Of a stretch of DNA of 64,000 bases, positions 15,581 to 25,146 are shown one piece after another. Within the stretch, counting starts at the first letter, position 1. Each line of letters begins with the position of its first letter. A program made the translations under genes and the position numbers. The stretch is from Paenibacillus sp. CF384 (GTDB taxonomy: Bacteria; Bacillota; Bacilli; Paenibacillales; Paenibacillaceae): positions 1 to 64,000 of the forward strand of contig NZ_FNNV01000018.1 in the NCBI RefSeq assembly GCF_900106745.1, in the 5' to 3' direction. A model generated the notes under the pieces. That model made no database searches. It was given only the letters and a program-made list of their open reading frames with translations, and had not been told where the DNA came from.

Positions 15581-18500
15581 GTGAAAGAGAACCGTTTAGG
15601 ATTGCCGCCGAAGCAAGGTCTATACGATCCGCAATTTGAGAAAGACGCCTGCGGAATGGGCTTTGTGGCTAACATCAAGGGAATTAAATCACACACAATT
15701 ATTCAGCAGGCGCTGACGGTGCTCGAGAACATGGAGCATCGCGGCGGTCAGGGCAGCGAGCCTAACACAGGAGACGGAGCAGGGATTTTATTGCAAATCC
15801 CGCATGGCTTCTTCTCTCGTGAACTCAGAGAGCTCGGTGTCGAACTGCCTGCAAGCGGCGAATATGCCGTAGGTATGCTGTTCCTGTCACAAGACGAGAA
15901 CATTCGCGTGAAGCATGAGCGTGAGCTCGAAGCGATCATTCGTGAGGAAGGCCAGACGCTGCTTGGCTGGCGTACCGTTCCTACGAATGATGAGAAGTTG
16001 GGCCACTCGGCGAAATCGGTTAAACCGTATGTTCGTCAAGTGTTCATTGGCCGCAGCGCTGAGCTTCAAGATGAGCTTGCTTTCGAACGCAAGATTTATG
16101 TCATTCGCAAGCGCGCGGAAATCGCGATTCGCTATTCCGGCGCAGAAGGCGCAGACAGCTTCTATTTCTCCAGCATGTCCAGCAAGAAAATCGTGTACAA
16201 AGGGATGCTCACGACAGAGCAGGTTCGCTCGTTCTATGTTGAGCTTAACGACGAAGCGATGGAAACAGCTATCGCGCTTGTTCACTCCCGTTTCTCCACG
16301 AACACGTTCCCGAGCTGGGAGCGCGCGCATCCATACCGTTATCTTATTCATAACGGCGAGATCAACACGCTTCGCGGTAACGTGAACTGGATGCATGCTC
16401 GTCAAACGATGGTTGCTTCGGAGCTATTCGGCGACGATCTGGACAAAATCAAACCGATTATCAATCCGGACGGATCGGATACGGCGATGTTCGACAACAC
16501 GCTTGAATTCCTTTACCTATCCGGTCGCTCTTTGCCGCATGCGGCGATGATGATGGTTCCGGAGCCTTGGTCCAACCACGAAGGCATGAGTGACGAGAAG
16601 AAAGCCTTCTACGAATACCACAGCTGTTTGATGGAGCCGTGGGACGGACCAGCAGCGATGGCATTTACGGATGGCACGCAAATCGGAGCCATTCTTGACC
16701 GTAACGGTCTTCGTCCTGCCCGTTATTATGTAACGAAGGATGACGTTATCATTCTCGGCTCTGAAGCTGGTACCGTTCCAATCGATCCTGAGAACATCCT
16801 TTATAAAGACCGTCTTCGCCCAGGTCGTATGCTGCTTGTCGATACCAAAGAAGGCCGCATCGTATCGGATGAAGAGGTTAAAGCTCAAATCGCAGCGGAG
16901 AACCCTTACCGCGAGTGGCTTGATGAGCATCTTATCGGTCTTGACGAGCTTCCTGATGCTCCTGAGCTTCCGGAACCGGATCATGAAACCGTTGAGAATC
17001 GTCAACAAGCATTCGGCTATACGTTCGAAGATCTGCGTAAAGTACTTGAGCCAATGGCAGGCAGCGGCGTAGAGCCAATCGCTTCCATGGGTTATGATGC
17101 GCCGCTTGCGATTCTGTCTGAGCGTCCGCAGCGTTTGTTCAACTACTTTAAACAAATGTTCGCACAAGTTACGAATCCGCCAATCGACGCGATTCGCGAA
17201 GAAATTATTACAGCTACAGGCACAACGCTGGGTCCTGAGCGAAATCTGCTCCTTGCCGAGCCTGAAAGCTGCCGTCATATTAAATTAGCTTCTCCTGTAT
17301 TATCGAACGAAGAGTTCGCGAAACTGCGCCATGTGCGCCGTCCTGGGTTCAAATCCATTACGCTGCCTACGCTGTTTAATGCGGCAGAAGGCGAAGCTGG
17401 CTTGCGTTTTGCGATTAAGCAAATGTGCGAAGCGGCTGACCGCGTAATTGGCAAAGGCCATAATATTCTTATTCTGTCTGACCGCGGCGTAGACCGCGAG
17501 AATGCGGCGATTCCGTCGCTGCTCGCTGTATCTTCTCTGCATCACCATTTGATTCGCGAAGGTACGCGTACACGTGTCAGCATTTTGCTGGAATCCGGCG
17601 AGCCGCGCGAAGTGCACCACTTTGCATTGCTGCTCGGTTATGGCGTAAGCGCCGTGAATCCTTACCTTGCTTTCGAAACGCTCGACGATATGATTCGTCA
17701 AGGTCTGCTCAGAGGCGTAACGCATGAGAAAGCCGTTAAGAACTTCATTAAAGCGGCTACGAAAGGCGTCGTAAAGATTCTATCCAAAATGGGTATCTCC
17801 ACGATCCAATCGTACCGTGGCGCACAAATTTTTGAAGCAGTCGGCTTGAAGGAAGAGCTCGTTGATGAGTACTTCACTTGGACGACTACACGTATTGGCG
17901 GTATTGGTCTCGACGTAATCGCAGAAGAGACGCTGAAGCATCATAACCGTGCTTTCGCAGAGCAAGAAGGCCGCGTGAAGGAGCTTGACTCCGGCGGCGA
18001 ATATCAATGGCGTAAAGACGGCGAAGACCACTTGTTCAGCCCGCAGACGATTCATACGCTGCAGATGGCTTCCCGTTCGAATGACTATAAGCTCTACAAG
18101 AAATTCTCCGCGCTTGTTCAAGGCGAAGACAAGAAACATCTGACACTGCGTTCGTTGCTTGATTTCAACTACGATGCAGCTCCGGTTTCGATTGACGAAG
18201 TCGAATCCGTTGAATCCATCGTGAAACGCTTCAAGACCGGTGCGATGTCCTATGGTTCAATCAGTAAAGAAGCGCATGAAGCACTCGCTATTGCGATGAA
18301 CCGCATCGGCGGCCGATCCAATACTGGCGAGGGCGGCGAAGATCCGGCGCGTTATATTCCGGATGCTAACGGCGATTCCCGCCGCAGTGCGATCAAGCAA
18401 GTGGCTTCCGGCCGTTTCGGCGTAACGAGCAACTACTTGATTAATGCCGACGAAATTCAAATTAAAATGGCGCAAGGCGCGAAGCCGGGTGAAGGCGGCC

Positions 18501-20185
18501 AGCTTCCTGGACGTAAGGTTTATCCTTGGGTTGCAGAAGTTCGTGGTTCCACTCCTGGCGTAGGACTCATCTCCCCGCCTCCGCATCACGATATCTATTC
18601 CATTGAGGACTTGGCTGAGCTTATCCATGATTTGAAGAACGCCAACCCTCGTGCACGCATTAACGTGAAGCTCGTATCCGAAGCAGGCGTAGGAACAATT
18701 GCTGCCGGCGTTGCCAAAGGCCGCGCAGATGTTATCCTCGTCAGCGGCTACGATGGCGGAACAGGCGCTTCGCCGCTGGCATCGATCCGTCATGCCGGTA
18801 TGCCGTGGGAGCTTGGACTTGCTGAAACGCACCAAACGCTGATGATCAACAACCTGCGTGACCGCGTAGTCGTTGAGACAGACGGCAAAATCATGAACGG
18901 CCGCGACCTTGCCATTGCAGCTCTTCTTGGCGCCGAAGAATACGGCTTCTCGACTGCACCGCTTGTCGTACTTGGCTGCATCATGATGCGTGTCTGCCAA
19001 TTGGATACTTGTCCGGTTGGTGTTGCTACGCAAAACCCTGAGCTTCGTGCGAAGTTCATGGGCGATCCGAGCCACGTAGCGAACTACATGCTGTTCGTTG
19101 CGCAAGAACTGCGCGAAATTATGGCAGAGCTTGGCTTCCGTACGATTCAAGAAATGGTCGGCCGTGTAGATCGTTTGCAAACGAAGGATCTTATTGAGCA
19201 CTACAAGCTCAAAGGCATCGACCTTAGACCGCTTCTGCACCAGATGGAAGTTCCGCAGGATGCGGCACGCTACTGTACGCAGGAGCAGGATCATAAACTG
19301 CACGAATCGCTGGATATGCAGCAATTGCTGCCGCTCGCATTGCCTGCGATCGAAACCGGTGAGCAAGTTCGCGCAACATTGCCGATCACGAACATCAACC
19401 GCGTAGTTGGTACGATTGTAGGTAGTGAAGTGACTCGCAAGTACGGCGCGAAAGGATTGCCTGATGATACGATTTCGTTCCACTTTGTCGGCTCCGCCGG
19501 TCAAAGCTTCGGCGCATTCGTACCGAAAGGCATCACGCTTTCCTTGGAAGGCGACTCCAATGACTATGTCGGTAAAGGACTTTCCGGCGGTAAAGTGATT
19601 GTAGCTCCATCCAAGAAAGCAACATTCAAGGCAGAAGAGAATGTCATTATCGGCAACACGGCTTTCTACGGCGCGACAAACGGTGAAGCTTACATCCGCG
19701 GTATCGCGGGTGAGCGTTTCGCAGTTCGTAACTCCGGCGTGAAGGTAGTCGTTGAAGGTGTTGGCGACCACGGCTGTGAGTATATGACAGGCGGCCGCGT
19801 CGTAATTCTCGGAGGCACAGGCCGTAACTTCGCAGCCGGTATGTCCGGCGGTGTCGCTTACGTCCTCGATGAAGCAGGCGATTTCTACAAACACTGCAAC
19901 ATCGAAATGGTTCTTCTGGAGCGCGTAGAGGATCCACGCGATTCCGAAGAGCTGGAAGGTATGATCAAACGCCATGTGGAATACACGGGCAGCGCGATCG
20001 GCGATCGTCTACTCTCCGATTGGGAGAAATCCAAGACGAAATTCATCAAAATCATTCCGAAAGATTACAAGCGGATGCTGGAACAAATCGAGAAGATGGA
20101 ACAAACCGGCCTAGCCGGCGACGAAGCCCTTCTTGCGGCATTTGAAGCCAACATGAAAGAGCTTGCTCGAGTAGGCGGTAACTAA
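15581..20185 (+). CDS. gltB: glutamate synthase [NADPH] large subunit
   Basis: A 1534-aa enzyme that moves the amide nitrogen of glutamine to 2-oxoglutarate. A 23-residue propeptide precedes the class II glutaminase nucleophile Cys24 (KDACGMGF). The central domain and FMN-binding synthase domain follow ([30 protein letters not shown]). The [3Fe-4S] cysteines are in [16 protein letters not shown], and the C-terminal beta-helix is Gly-rich. Length fits the family. The small subunit gltD and the usual divergent activator gltC are not adjacent. Start is GTG with GAAAGG upstream. A promoter and a long structured leader lie ahead, and a strong terminator follows. Confidence 0.97.
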   Translation: MKENRLGLPPKQGLYDPQFEKDACGMGFVANIKGIKSHTIIQQALTVLENMEHRGGQGSEPNTGDGAGILLQIPHGFFSRELRELGVELPASGEYAVGMLFLSQDENIRVKHERELEAIIREEGQTLLGWRTVPTNDEKLGHSAKSVKPYVRQVFIGRSAELQDELAFERKIYVIRKRAEIAIRYSGAEGADSFYFSSMSSKKIVYKGMLTTEQVRSFYVELNDEAMETAIALVHSRFSTNTFPSWERAHPYRYLIHNGEINTLRGNVNWMHARQTMVASELFGDDLDKIKPIINPDGSDTAMFDNTLEFLYLSGRSLPHAAMMMVPEPWSNHEGMSDEKKAFYEYHSCLMEPWDGPAAMAFTDGTQIGAILDRNGLRPARYYVTKDDVIILGSEAGTVPIDPENILYKDRLRPGRMLLVDTKEGRIVSDEEVKAQIAAENPYREWLDEHLIGLDELPDAPELPEPDHETVENRQQAFGYTFEDLRKVLEPMAGSGVEPIASMGYDAPLAILSERPQRLFNYFKQMFAQVTNPPIDAIREEIITATGTTLGPERNLLLAEPESCRHIKLASPVLSNEEFAKLRHVRRPGFKSITLPTLFNAAEGEAGLRFAIKQMCEAADRVIGKGHNILILSDRGVDRENAAIPSLLAVSSLHHHLIREGTRTRVSILLESGEPREVHHFALLLGYGVSAVNPYLAFETLDDMIRQGLLRGVTHEKAVKNFIKAATKGVVKILSKMGISTIQSYRGAQIFEAVGLKEELVDEYFTWTTTRIGGIGLDVIAEETLKHHNRAFAEQEGRVKELDSGGEYQWRKDGEDHLFSPQTIHTLQMASRSNDYKLYKKFSALVQGEDKKHLTLRSLLDFNYDAAPVSIDEVESVESIVKRFKTGAMSYGSISKEAHEALAIAMNRIGGRSNTGEGGEDPARYIPDANGDSRRSAIKQVASGRFGVTSNYLINADEIQIKMAQGAKPGEGGQLPGRKVYPWVAEVRGSTPGVGLISPPPHHDIYSIEDLAELIHDLKNANPRARINVKLVSEAGVGTIAAGVAKGRADVILVSGYDGGTGASPLASIRHAGMPWELGLAETHQTLMINNLRDRVVVETDGKIMNGRDLAIAALLGAEEYGFSTAPLVVLGCIMMRVCQLDTCPVGVATQNPELRAKFMGDPSHVANYMLFVAQELREIMAELGFRTIQEMVGRVDRLQTKDLIEHYKLKGIDLRPLLHQMEVPQDAARYCTQEQDHKLHESLDMQQLLPLALPAIETGEQVRATLPITNINRVVGTIVGSEVTRKYGAKGLPDDTISFHFVGSAGQSFGAFVPKGITLSLEGDSNDYVGKGLSGGKVIVAPSKKATFKAEENVIIGNTAFYGATNGEAYIRGIAGERFAVRNSGVKVVVEGVGDHGCEYMTGGRVVILGGTGRNFAAGMSGGVAYVLDEAGDFYKHCNIEMVLLERVEDPRDSEELEGMIKRHVEYTGSAIGDRLLSDWEKSKTKFIKIIPKDYKRMLEQIEKMEQTGLAGDEALLAAFEANMKELARVGGN

Positions 20186-20198
20186 GTTTTATATGAAG

Positions 20199-20237
20199 AG
20201 ACCGATAACGGGATATCCCGTTATCGGTCTTTTTTTG
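20199..20237 (+). terminator. intrinsic terminator of gltB
   Basis: AGACCGATAACGGG-at-atCCCGTTATCGGTCT, nearly perfect, followed by a T-run. Confidence 0.95.
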
Positions 20238-20369
20238 CGTATGGGCAACGTGTACAATGCCGCTGTACAAGTTGAACACAAGCCCGTCAATCGCTCAGTA
20301 CAGATGCTCTCGTTCTCGCATATGATACGTTGATAGTTTTATTCAAATCTAATAGAGGAGGTAGATAAA

Positions 20370-23201
20370 ATGGGAGTAACTCAGATCTATGCGGGCCCTA
20401 CACTTCCGGATGAAGGATTGCAGCAGTTTGATGTTTTTATGGACGGTATCATGCCAACCTATCTGCAAACGCTTCTAGCAGCGAATAAGGACGTAGATTT
20501 GTTAATGGTAGCAATGGAACAATTCTCAGATGTCTATGTAGCAGCTGGAACGCCGGGAACACCTGAGAATGCCGCTTATTTACGACTTTCAAATAACGTT
20601 GCTCCGCCAAGTGAGGACGGAGACATGCTGAAATCGGTCTATGATGTGAATAAGGACGGTATTGTTGACCTAGCGGCTAAGCTGCAGGTAGCCAGAACCA
20701 TTGCATTAACAGGTGATGTGACAGGAAGCGCAGCTTTTGACGGATCTGCGAACACCTCCATTCAATCGACCATCCCAATTGCGACACCAAGTGCGAAGGG
20801 TCTATTCAGTGCCGAAGATAAAACAAAGCTCGATGGAGTAGCTGCCGGGGCAAATAATTACACGCATCCTGCAACTCACCCTGCAACCATGATTACCGAA
20901 GATACGGGACATCGCTTCGTTTCGGATACGGAGAAAGCAGCCTGGAATACCGTAAAAGGGGATATGATGCGCTCTGTTTATGATACGGATAATGACGGCG
21001 TCGTCGATCAAGCAGAGAAGCTGCAAACGGCAAGAACGATCGCAATCAACGGGGATGTAACCGGTACGACGACCTTCGACGGTTCCGCCAATGTTACGAT
21101 TAACGCAGCTATACCTACTGCAACACCGAACGTTAAGGGACTTTTAAGTGCAGCAGATAAATCAAAGCTGGATGGAGTAGCAACCGGGGCGAACAACTAC
21201 ACCCATCCTGCCACTCATCCTGCAACCATGATTACCGAAGATACGGATCATCGCTTCGTTACGGATACGGAGAAAGCAGCTTGGAATACCGTAAAAGGGG
21301 ATATGATGCGTTCCGTTTATGATACGGACAATGACGGCGTCGTCGATCAAGCTGAGAAGCTGCAAGCAGCACGGACGATCGCCATTAACGGAGATGTAAC
21401 AGGTTCGACTACTTTTGACGGTTCTACCAATGTCACGATCAATGCAACCATTCCAACCGTTACGCCAAATGCAAAAGGGCTAATGCCCGCATCGGATAAA
21501 TCAAAATTAGACGGTGTTGCGGTCGGAGCAAATAACTATACGCATCCAGCCACACATCCAGCGACGATGATAACAGAAGACACCACGCACCGATTTGTAA
21601 CCGATGCGGAGAAAGCAGCTTGGTCCAATACTTCAGCAGACGGTGGCATGCGCGGGAATGTACTCAACTATGGTGCCAAAGGTGATGGCGCAACCGATGA
21701 TACAGCTGCGTTTCAAGCTTGTTTGGATGCTAATAATTTCGCTTATATTCCAACAGGCGTGTATAAGATAAAGACAGTCTATGTGAACAGAGGAGCTACC
21801 GTTCGCGGTGAAGGATTCAATTCCGTCATCCAACCTTATACAGGTGCTACAGGTTCTTTGTTTTCCATTAAAGGCGACTATGTCACCTTCGAGAAATTTT
21901 ATATTCATGGTTTAGGGATGAATATTCACGGTTTTGCGGACTTTGACGGAGCTCGTACCGACTGGTATGAAAGGTATCATTTTAACGATCTTGTTACTTA
22001 TAATATAGGTGGTAATACATTTCATTTAACAGGTCGCGGACTCGATTATATCTTTGATACGTGTTTTATTGATAATTCCGGCGGGTATGGGTTATATGGT
22101 CGCAATTTATCGGATAGTCTGATGACCAATTGTAATATCGGCAGCTCAGGTAAAGCGGGTGTTTCAATTGATGGAGGCAATTTCCGCTTTGTTGGAACAA
22201 AAATCTATATGAATGGCCGAAACGCGCCGGGATATGCAGGCTTAGAGGCAAGCAATACCCTGGGCGTAAACTTATCGGGCTGTGAAATTCAGCAGAATGT
22301 TTATGACGGCATCCTGTTTACGAACGTTGTTGGTTCTTCCATTATGGCGACTGTACTGGACAGTAACAACAAAGTCGGTCTAACCGGATCATATGCACAA
22401 TTAAGATTAATCAATTCATCGTTTAATAAAATTGATGCGACAATGATCGATGGTCGATTTACAAGTTTTGATCCTCCATATAATACCCCGGGTCTTAACG
22501 GCATTGTGCAAGATGATAAATGCTGCTACAACAAATTCGACATTAATTACTATCCATACGAACTTGTTTACTCCAATAAAGCAAAACATGTCACAACGCC
22601 GTTCACAGCGACAGTTAATGACATTTCGTCTATTTTCAAAGTAAATAATATGGACTATTTCAACTTTCCTTCGACATCTGTCGTTGTTGGAACGAACGCC
22701 ACTATCGGAACGGGTGCTAATCAAGGCAGCAGTGCAAACTTTGTTATCGCTGCTTCGTCCGTCAATGGCGGTACGCAGGTTAACCTTACCCAAACTGCAA
22801 GTAAGACTTTAGCGGCTAATGGGGAATTTTATTTCAATAGAGTAGCACTCACTATGGCAGGGTTTACAGGGGCAAACAGTCCGGCAGGCAAGAGCAGGGT
22901 GTTCATTGCCTATGATTCGAAGGTGCTCGAAACGGTTCCTGGAGGACTCAGTGTGTTTATCAACATTTCCGAATCCAGCACAGCGCATCCAACGCCTGTT
23001 ACAACAGGCCAAGTCCGCATTATTAATGTGAATAAGAACTCACAATGGATGCCTATTGCCGCTTATAAGCCTTTGAGCTATTCAAGAGAGGCTGGATTCG
23101 CCGTCAATTTGGAAATCAATATTAGTTGCAATCAGACAACAACGTTAGCGGCTGCTGACATCGTTGCATCCATTCGCAACATTCGAGTTGGATTTTATTA
23201 A
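20370..23201 (+). CDS. phage tailspike-like protein: three 113-aa repeats plus pectate-lyase-like beta-helix
   Basis: A 943-aa protein without a recognisable signal peptide. Residues 1-84 form a unique head. Residues 85-197, 198-310 and 311-423 are three exact-length 113-aa repeats. Each contains a calcium-loop-like DTDNDGVVD, a TGDVTG segment and the tail-fibre motif NNYTHPATHPATMITED. From residue 431 (VLNYGAKGDGATDDTAAFQ) a pectate_lyase_3-type right-handed beta-helix follows, then a beta-rich C-terminal domain. This architecture is that of phage tailspikes and polysaccharide-binding or -degrading fibres. No other phage genes flank it; it sits directly upstream of the EPS locus. Strong AGAGGAGG ribosome site. 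Confidence 0.85.
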   Translation: MGVTQIYAGPTLPDEGLQQFDVFMDGIMPTYLQTLLAANKDVDLLMVAMEQFSDVYVAAGTPGTPENAAYLRLSNNVAPPSEDGDMLKSVYDVNKDGIVDLAAKLQVARTIALTGDVTGSAAFDGSANTSIQSTIPIATPSAKGLFSAEDKTKLDGVAAGANNYTHPATHPATMITEDTGHRFVSDTEKAAWNTVKGDMMRSVYDTDNDGVVDQAEKLQTARTIAINGDVTGTTTFDGSANVTINAAIPTATPNVKGLLSAADKSKLDGVATGANNYTHPATHPATMITEDTDHRFVTDTEKAAWNTVKGDMMRSVYDTDNDGVVDQAEKLQAARTIAINGDVTGSTTFDGSTNVTINATIPTVTPNAKGLMPASDKSKLDGVAVGANNYTHPATHPATMITEDTTHRFVTDAEKAAWSNTSADGGMRGNVLNYGAKGDGATDDTAAFQACLDANNFAYIPTGVYKIKTVYVNRGATVRGEGFNSVIQPYTGATGSLFSIKGDYVTFEKFYIHGLGMNIHGFADFDGARTDWYERYHFNDLVTYNIGGNTFHLTGRGLDYIFDTCFIDNSGGYGLYGRNLSDSLMTNCNIGSSGKAGVSIDGGNFRFVGTKIYMNGRNAPGYAGLEASNTLGVNLSGCEIQQNVYDGILFTNVVGSSIMATVLDSNNKVGLTGSYAQLRLINSSFNKIDATMIDGRFTSFDPPYNTPGLNGIVQDDKCCYNKFDINYYPYELVYSNKAKHVTTPFTATVNDISSIFKVNNMDYFNFPSTSVVVGTNATIGTGANQGSSANFVIAASSVNGGTQVNLTQTASKTLAANGEFYFNRVALTMAGFTGANSPAGKSRVFIAYDSKVLETVPGGLSVFINISESSTAHPTPVTTGQVRIINVNKNSQWMPIAAYKPLSYSREAGFAVNLEINISCNQTTTLAAADIVASIRNIRVGFY
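20622..21638 (+). repeat. three 339-bp in-frame tandem repeats
   Basis: Units 20622-20960, 20961-21299 and 21300-21638, each exactly 113 codons. Units two and three are closest to each other; unit one is more diverged (DVNKDGIVD instead of DTDNDGVVD). They encode the repeat part of the tailspike-like protein. Confidence 0.95.
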
Positions 23202-23240
23202 ACGGATGGAATAAAAAGGGAATATTGTAGTGATTCACTG

Positions 23241-23277
23241 TAGGCCACTTTTCTCAAAAGAGTGGTCTATTTTTTGT
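23241..23277 (+). terminator. intrinsic terminator
   Basis: AGGCCACT-tttctcaaaag-AGTGGTCT followed by TATTTTTTG, after the tailspike-like gene. Confidence 0.75.
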
Positions 23278-23290
23278 TTGTAAACGAATG

Positions 23291-23319
23291 TTAACAATTC
23301 TATCATAAGTTAATAAAAT
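23291..23319 (+). promoter_or_regulatory. sigma-A promoter of the small-protein transcript
   Basis: TTAACA (23291-23296), 17 bp, TAAAAT (23314-23319). Predicts transcription from about 23326 with a ~220-nt leader before the 47-aa reading frame. Confidence 0.75.
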
Positions 23320-23325
23320 GTACGG

Positions 23326-23545
23326 ATAATCGACAAAAAAAGATTTTAAATGTGAGAAAGGTCCCACAACCTTCGACATCCTTTTTGGATGAGGTTGGAT
23401 ATAATTAGTGAAGACAAGTAGAACCAGATGTAGAGAGATAAATAATAACGGGCGAGGTTCATGTAGTTGAAGTAACCAGAGTTGCAGCTAAGTTCGAGCG
23501 GAAGGCGTTAGATTCATTATAAATAGAGGGAGTCGGAGCCGAGGT
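23326..23545 (+). ncRNA. structured leader or small RNA of unknown class
   Basis: Between a good promoter and a 47-aa ORF lie ~220 nt. They hold a hairpin CAACC-ttcga-CATCC-ttttt-GGATG-a-GGTTG (23367-23397) with an asymmetric internal loop, and a purine-rich remainder. No known riboswitch consensus was recognised. It could be a plain 5' UTR, a regulatory leader or part of a dual-function RNA. Confidence 0.4.
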
Positions 23546-23689
23546 ATGAGAAAAATTGAAGATCAAAGCAAAGATGCGCATTTATCTAAGGGAACGATTG
23601 AGTTGGATGTACTCACTATTATGGAGCAGCTTGGTATTGATCTTTCCAAATGGCCTTCAGATTTACCTCCACTACAAAGAAATAAATAA
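23546..23689 (+). CDS. 47-aa small protein of unknown function
   Basis: A short frame reading MRKIEDQSKDAHLSKGTIE, then LDVLTIMEQLGIDLSKWP and ending LPPLQRNK. It is charged, predicted largely helical, and has no membrane segment. GGAG lies seven bases before the ATG. A strong promoter upstream and an intrinsic terminator nine bases downstream support an independent gene. It is convergent with the XRE repressor gene and shares its terminator. No homologue was recognised. An antirepressor role is conceivable from position alone but has no sequence support. Confidence 0.6.
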   Translation: MRKIEDQSKDAHLSKGTIELDVLTIMEQLGIDLSKWPSDLPPLQRNK

Positions 23690-23696
23690 GCGGACA

Positions 23697-23731
23697 ATAA
23701 AAACCATAGTCGATACGGACTATGGTTTTAC
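23697..23731. terminator. bidirectional terminator between small protein and xre
   Basis: AAACCATAGTC-gatac-GGACTATGGTTTT; A-run on the left and T-run on the right let it serve both convergent genes. Confidence 0.85.
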
Positions 23732-23746
23732 TATTTAATAGAAGAA

Positions 23747-24115
23747 CTATTTCATATTTCTCTCTGCTCGAACGAAAGCGACGAAACGTCTTGTTTCTTC
23801 CGGTGATAATTTCTTTCCATCGATAGCCAGCGCAAGTCTGCTTAGCAAATCTTCTTCGGAGAGCTCCAGCTGGTCAACAAATTCACGAACAGGCTCGTCC
23901 AATGTGATATGAGGCACATTCGTTCTTCCGACAAGGTAGTCGACAGAAACTTTGAATAAATCGGCAAACTTAGATAGTGTTTCCGTATCCGGTTCTCGGC
24001 GGTTTTTCTCATAATGGGATAAGGCTGCGCGTGAGATTCCAAGTAATCCCGCTGTCTGTTCTTGTGTCCAACCCCGATCATCCCTCAGTTTGGCAATACG
24101 GTCACCAATATTCAT
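23747..24115 (-). CDS. XRE-family helix-turn-helix repressor
   Basis: A 122-aa DNA-binding protein. Residues 4-60 form a Cro/CI-type HTH (IAKLRDDRGWTQEQTAGLLG, recognition helix around SRAALSHYEKNRREP). The C-terminal ~50 residues are helical (LSPEETRRFVAFVRAERNMK), in size and arrangement like the dimerisation tail of SinR-type regulators, though not closely similar to SinR. It is divergent from the EPS operon. The shared 281-bp intergenic region carries several copies of a GATAC-N5-GTATC-like dyad, the likely operator for itself and EPS. This is inferred from position. The ATG is preceded by TAGGAGGA. Confidence 0.9.
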   Translation of the reverse strand: MNIGDRIAKLRDDRGWTQEQTAGLLGISRAALSHYEKNRREPDTETLSKFADLFKVSVDYLVGRTNVPHITLDEPVREFVDQLELSEEDLLSRLALAIDGKKLSPEETRRFVAFVRAERNMK

Positions 24116-24148
24116 ATTTCTCCTCCTAACAGGCTATAACTCCATATT

Positions 24149-24192
24149 AATACGAAACGCTTACAAATGCATTCATTGCTACGAAATGTCAC
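24149..24192. promoter_or_regulatory. two degenerate operator copies before xre
   Basis: AATACGAAACGCTTA (24149-24163, weak) and GCTACGAAATGTCAC (24178-24192) fit the 15-bp dyad (G/T)(A/C)TAC-N5-GTA(T/A)C with mismatches. Both lie within 80 bp of the xre start codon, where an autoregulatory site is expected. Confidence 0.45.
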
Positions 24193-24219
24193 ATTGTATC
24201 TGAAAGCATGAAAAAACTA

Positions 24220-24248
24220 TTGACATGCTACGATTCGTATCGTAAAGT
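24220..24248 (+). promoter_or_regulatory. EPS operon promoter with operator in the spacer
   Basis: TTGACA (24220-24225), 17 bp, TAAAGT (24243-24248). The spacer is almost filled by GCTACGATTCGTATC (24227-24241), a copy of the recurrent dyad. A bound protein there would block RNA polymerase. Confidence 0.75.
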
Positions 24249-24262
24249 AAATCATGAAAAGA

Positions 24263-24277
24263 GATACAAATTGTATC
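24263..24277. promoter_or_regulatory. operator copy GATACAAATTGTATC in the EPS leader
   Basis: A near-perfect 15-bp palindrome about 10-20 bp downstream of the predicted EPS transcription start, 36 bp from the copy in the promoter spacer. Confidence 0.7.
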
Positions 24278-24396
24278 AATCAACTGGTATTATTCATTAC
24301 CCAGAGAAGCACCGATTATACCTGCTGACATTCACAATACTCCAATTTTTTCTCTATAAAATGATATTTCTAAATTATTTAACTGGAGGTATTTAA

Positions 24397-25146
24397 GTGG
24401 AACTGAAGGATTATTTGAAGATCATTCGCAAGAGGCTCCTCCTTATCTCAGCAATCGTAATGGTGACTTGTGTGTTAATCGGGGTTAAAACCTACCTTTA
24501 CACAGACCTGGTATATCAAGCTACTGCGAAACTGATTGTGAGTCAATCCTTTGAAGTTGGCGGCACAAGAACAATAGACTGGGATGTCATTCAATCTAAT
24601 ATCAGGCTTATAAGCTCTTATAAAGAAATCATCAATTCGTCAGCCATCTTAAACAAAGTAGTGAGTAACTATCCTGATTTAAAAGCTTCACCCGGCGAGC
24701 TAAGCTCCTTGTTGGAAGTTAGTGCAGCGAGTGATTCACAGGTCATGAATATACGCGCAACAGACATTTCTTATGAACGGGCAGCCCATATCGTGAATGC
24801 CGTTGCTACAGTCTTCAAGAATGAAATCCCGTCCATTATGAAGGTGGATAACGTTACCATTTTGTCAGAAGCGAATCCAAACTCAGATGGATCTTCAATT
24901 AATAAAAGCCCTATTTTCTACATCGCCTTGAGCTTTATCGTATCTCTAATGCTGGCGATCGGCTTTGTCTTCTTGCTCGATTACTTGGATGACACAATCA
25001 AGAGTGAAGATGATGTTCTCCAATCGCTCGAGCTGCCGGTACTGTCAAATATTACGAAGATCAGTAAATCAGATTTGAATCCCCGAAAGACGCGTATATC
25101 CGAAAAAAAAGTAGGTGAAGGCACATATGTCACAGCAAGACAATAA
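24397..25146 (+). CDS. Wzz/CapA-type chain-length regulator and BY-kinase activator
   Basis: A 249-aa membrane protein like YwqC/TkmA/EpsA. Two membrane helices (about residues 15-37 and 172-194) flank an extracellular Wzz domain. The cytoplasmic tail activates the separate tyrosine kinase encoded next. Together they set polysaccharide chain length in Wzy-dependent export. It starts with GTG at 24397 behind CTGGAGGT. It is the first gene of the EPS operon and overlaps the kinase gene by 20 bp. Confidence 0.9.
   Translation: MELKDYLKIIRKRLLLISAIVMVTCVLIGVKTYLYTDLVYQATAKLIVSQSFEVGGTRTIDWDVIQSNIRLISSYKEIINSSAILNKVVSNYPDLKASPGELSSLLEVSAASDSQVMNIRATDISYERAAHIVNAVATVFKNEIPSIMKVDNVTILSEANPNSDGSSINKSPIFYIALSFIVSLMLAIGFVFLLDYLDDTIKSEDDVLQSLELPVLSNITKISKSDLNPRKTRISEKKVGEGTYVTARQ

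Noticed and set aside
18257-19975. 572-aa minus-strand open frame
   Set aside because: Antisense shadow of gltB, which shows intact family motifs over the same region.
20316-20340. Additional GATAC operator copy before the tailspike-like gene (GATACGTTGATAGTT)
   Set aside because: Only one half-site matches; the second arm is absent, so it is not counted in the regulon.
20370-23201. Prophage remnant
   Set aside because: Only the tailspike-like gene looks phage-related. No integrase, capsid, portal, lysis gene or attachment repeats were seen nearby, so a prophage is not called.
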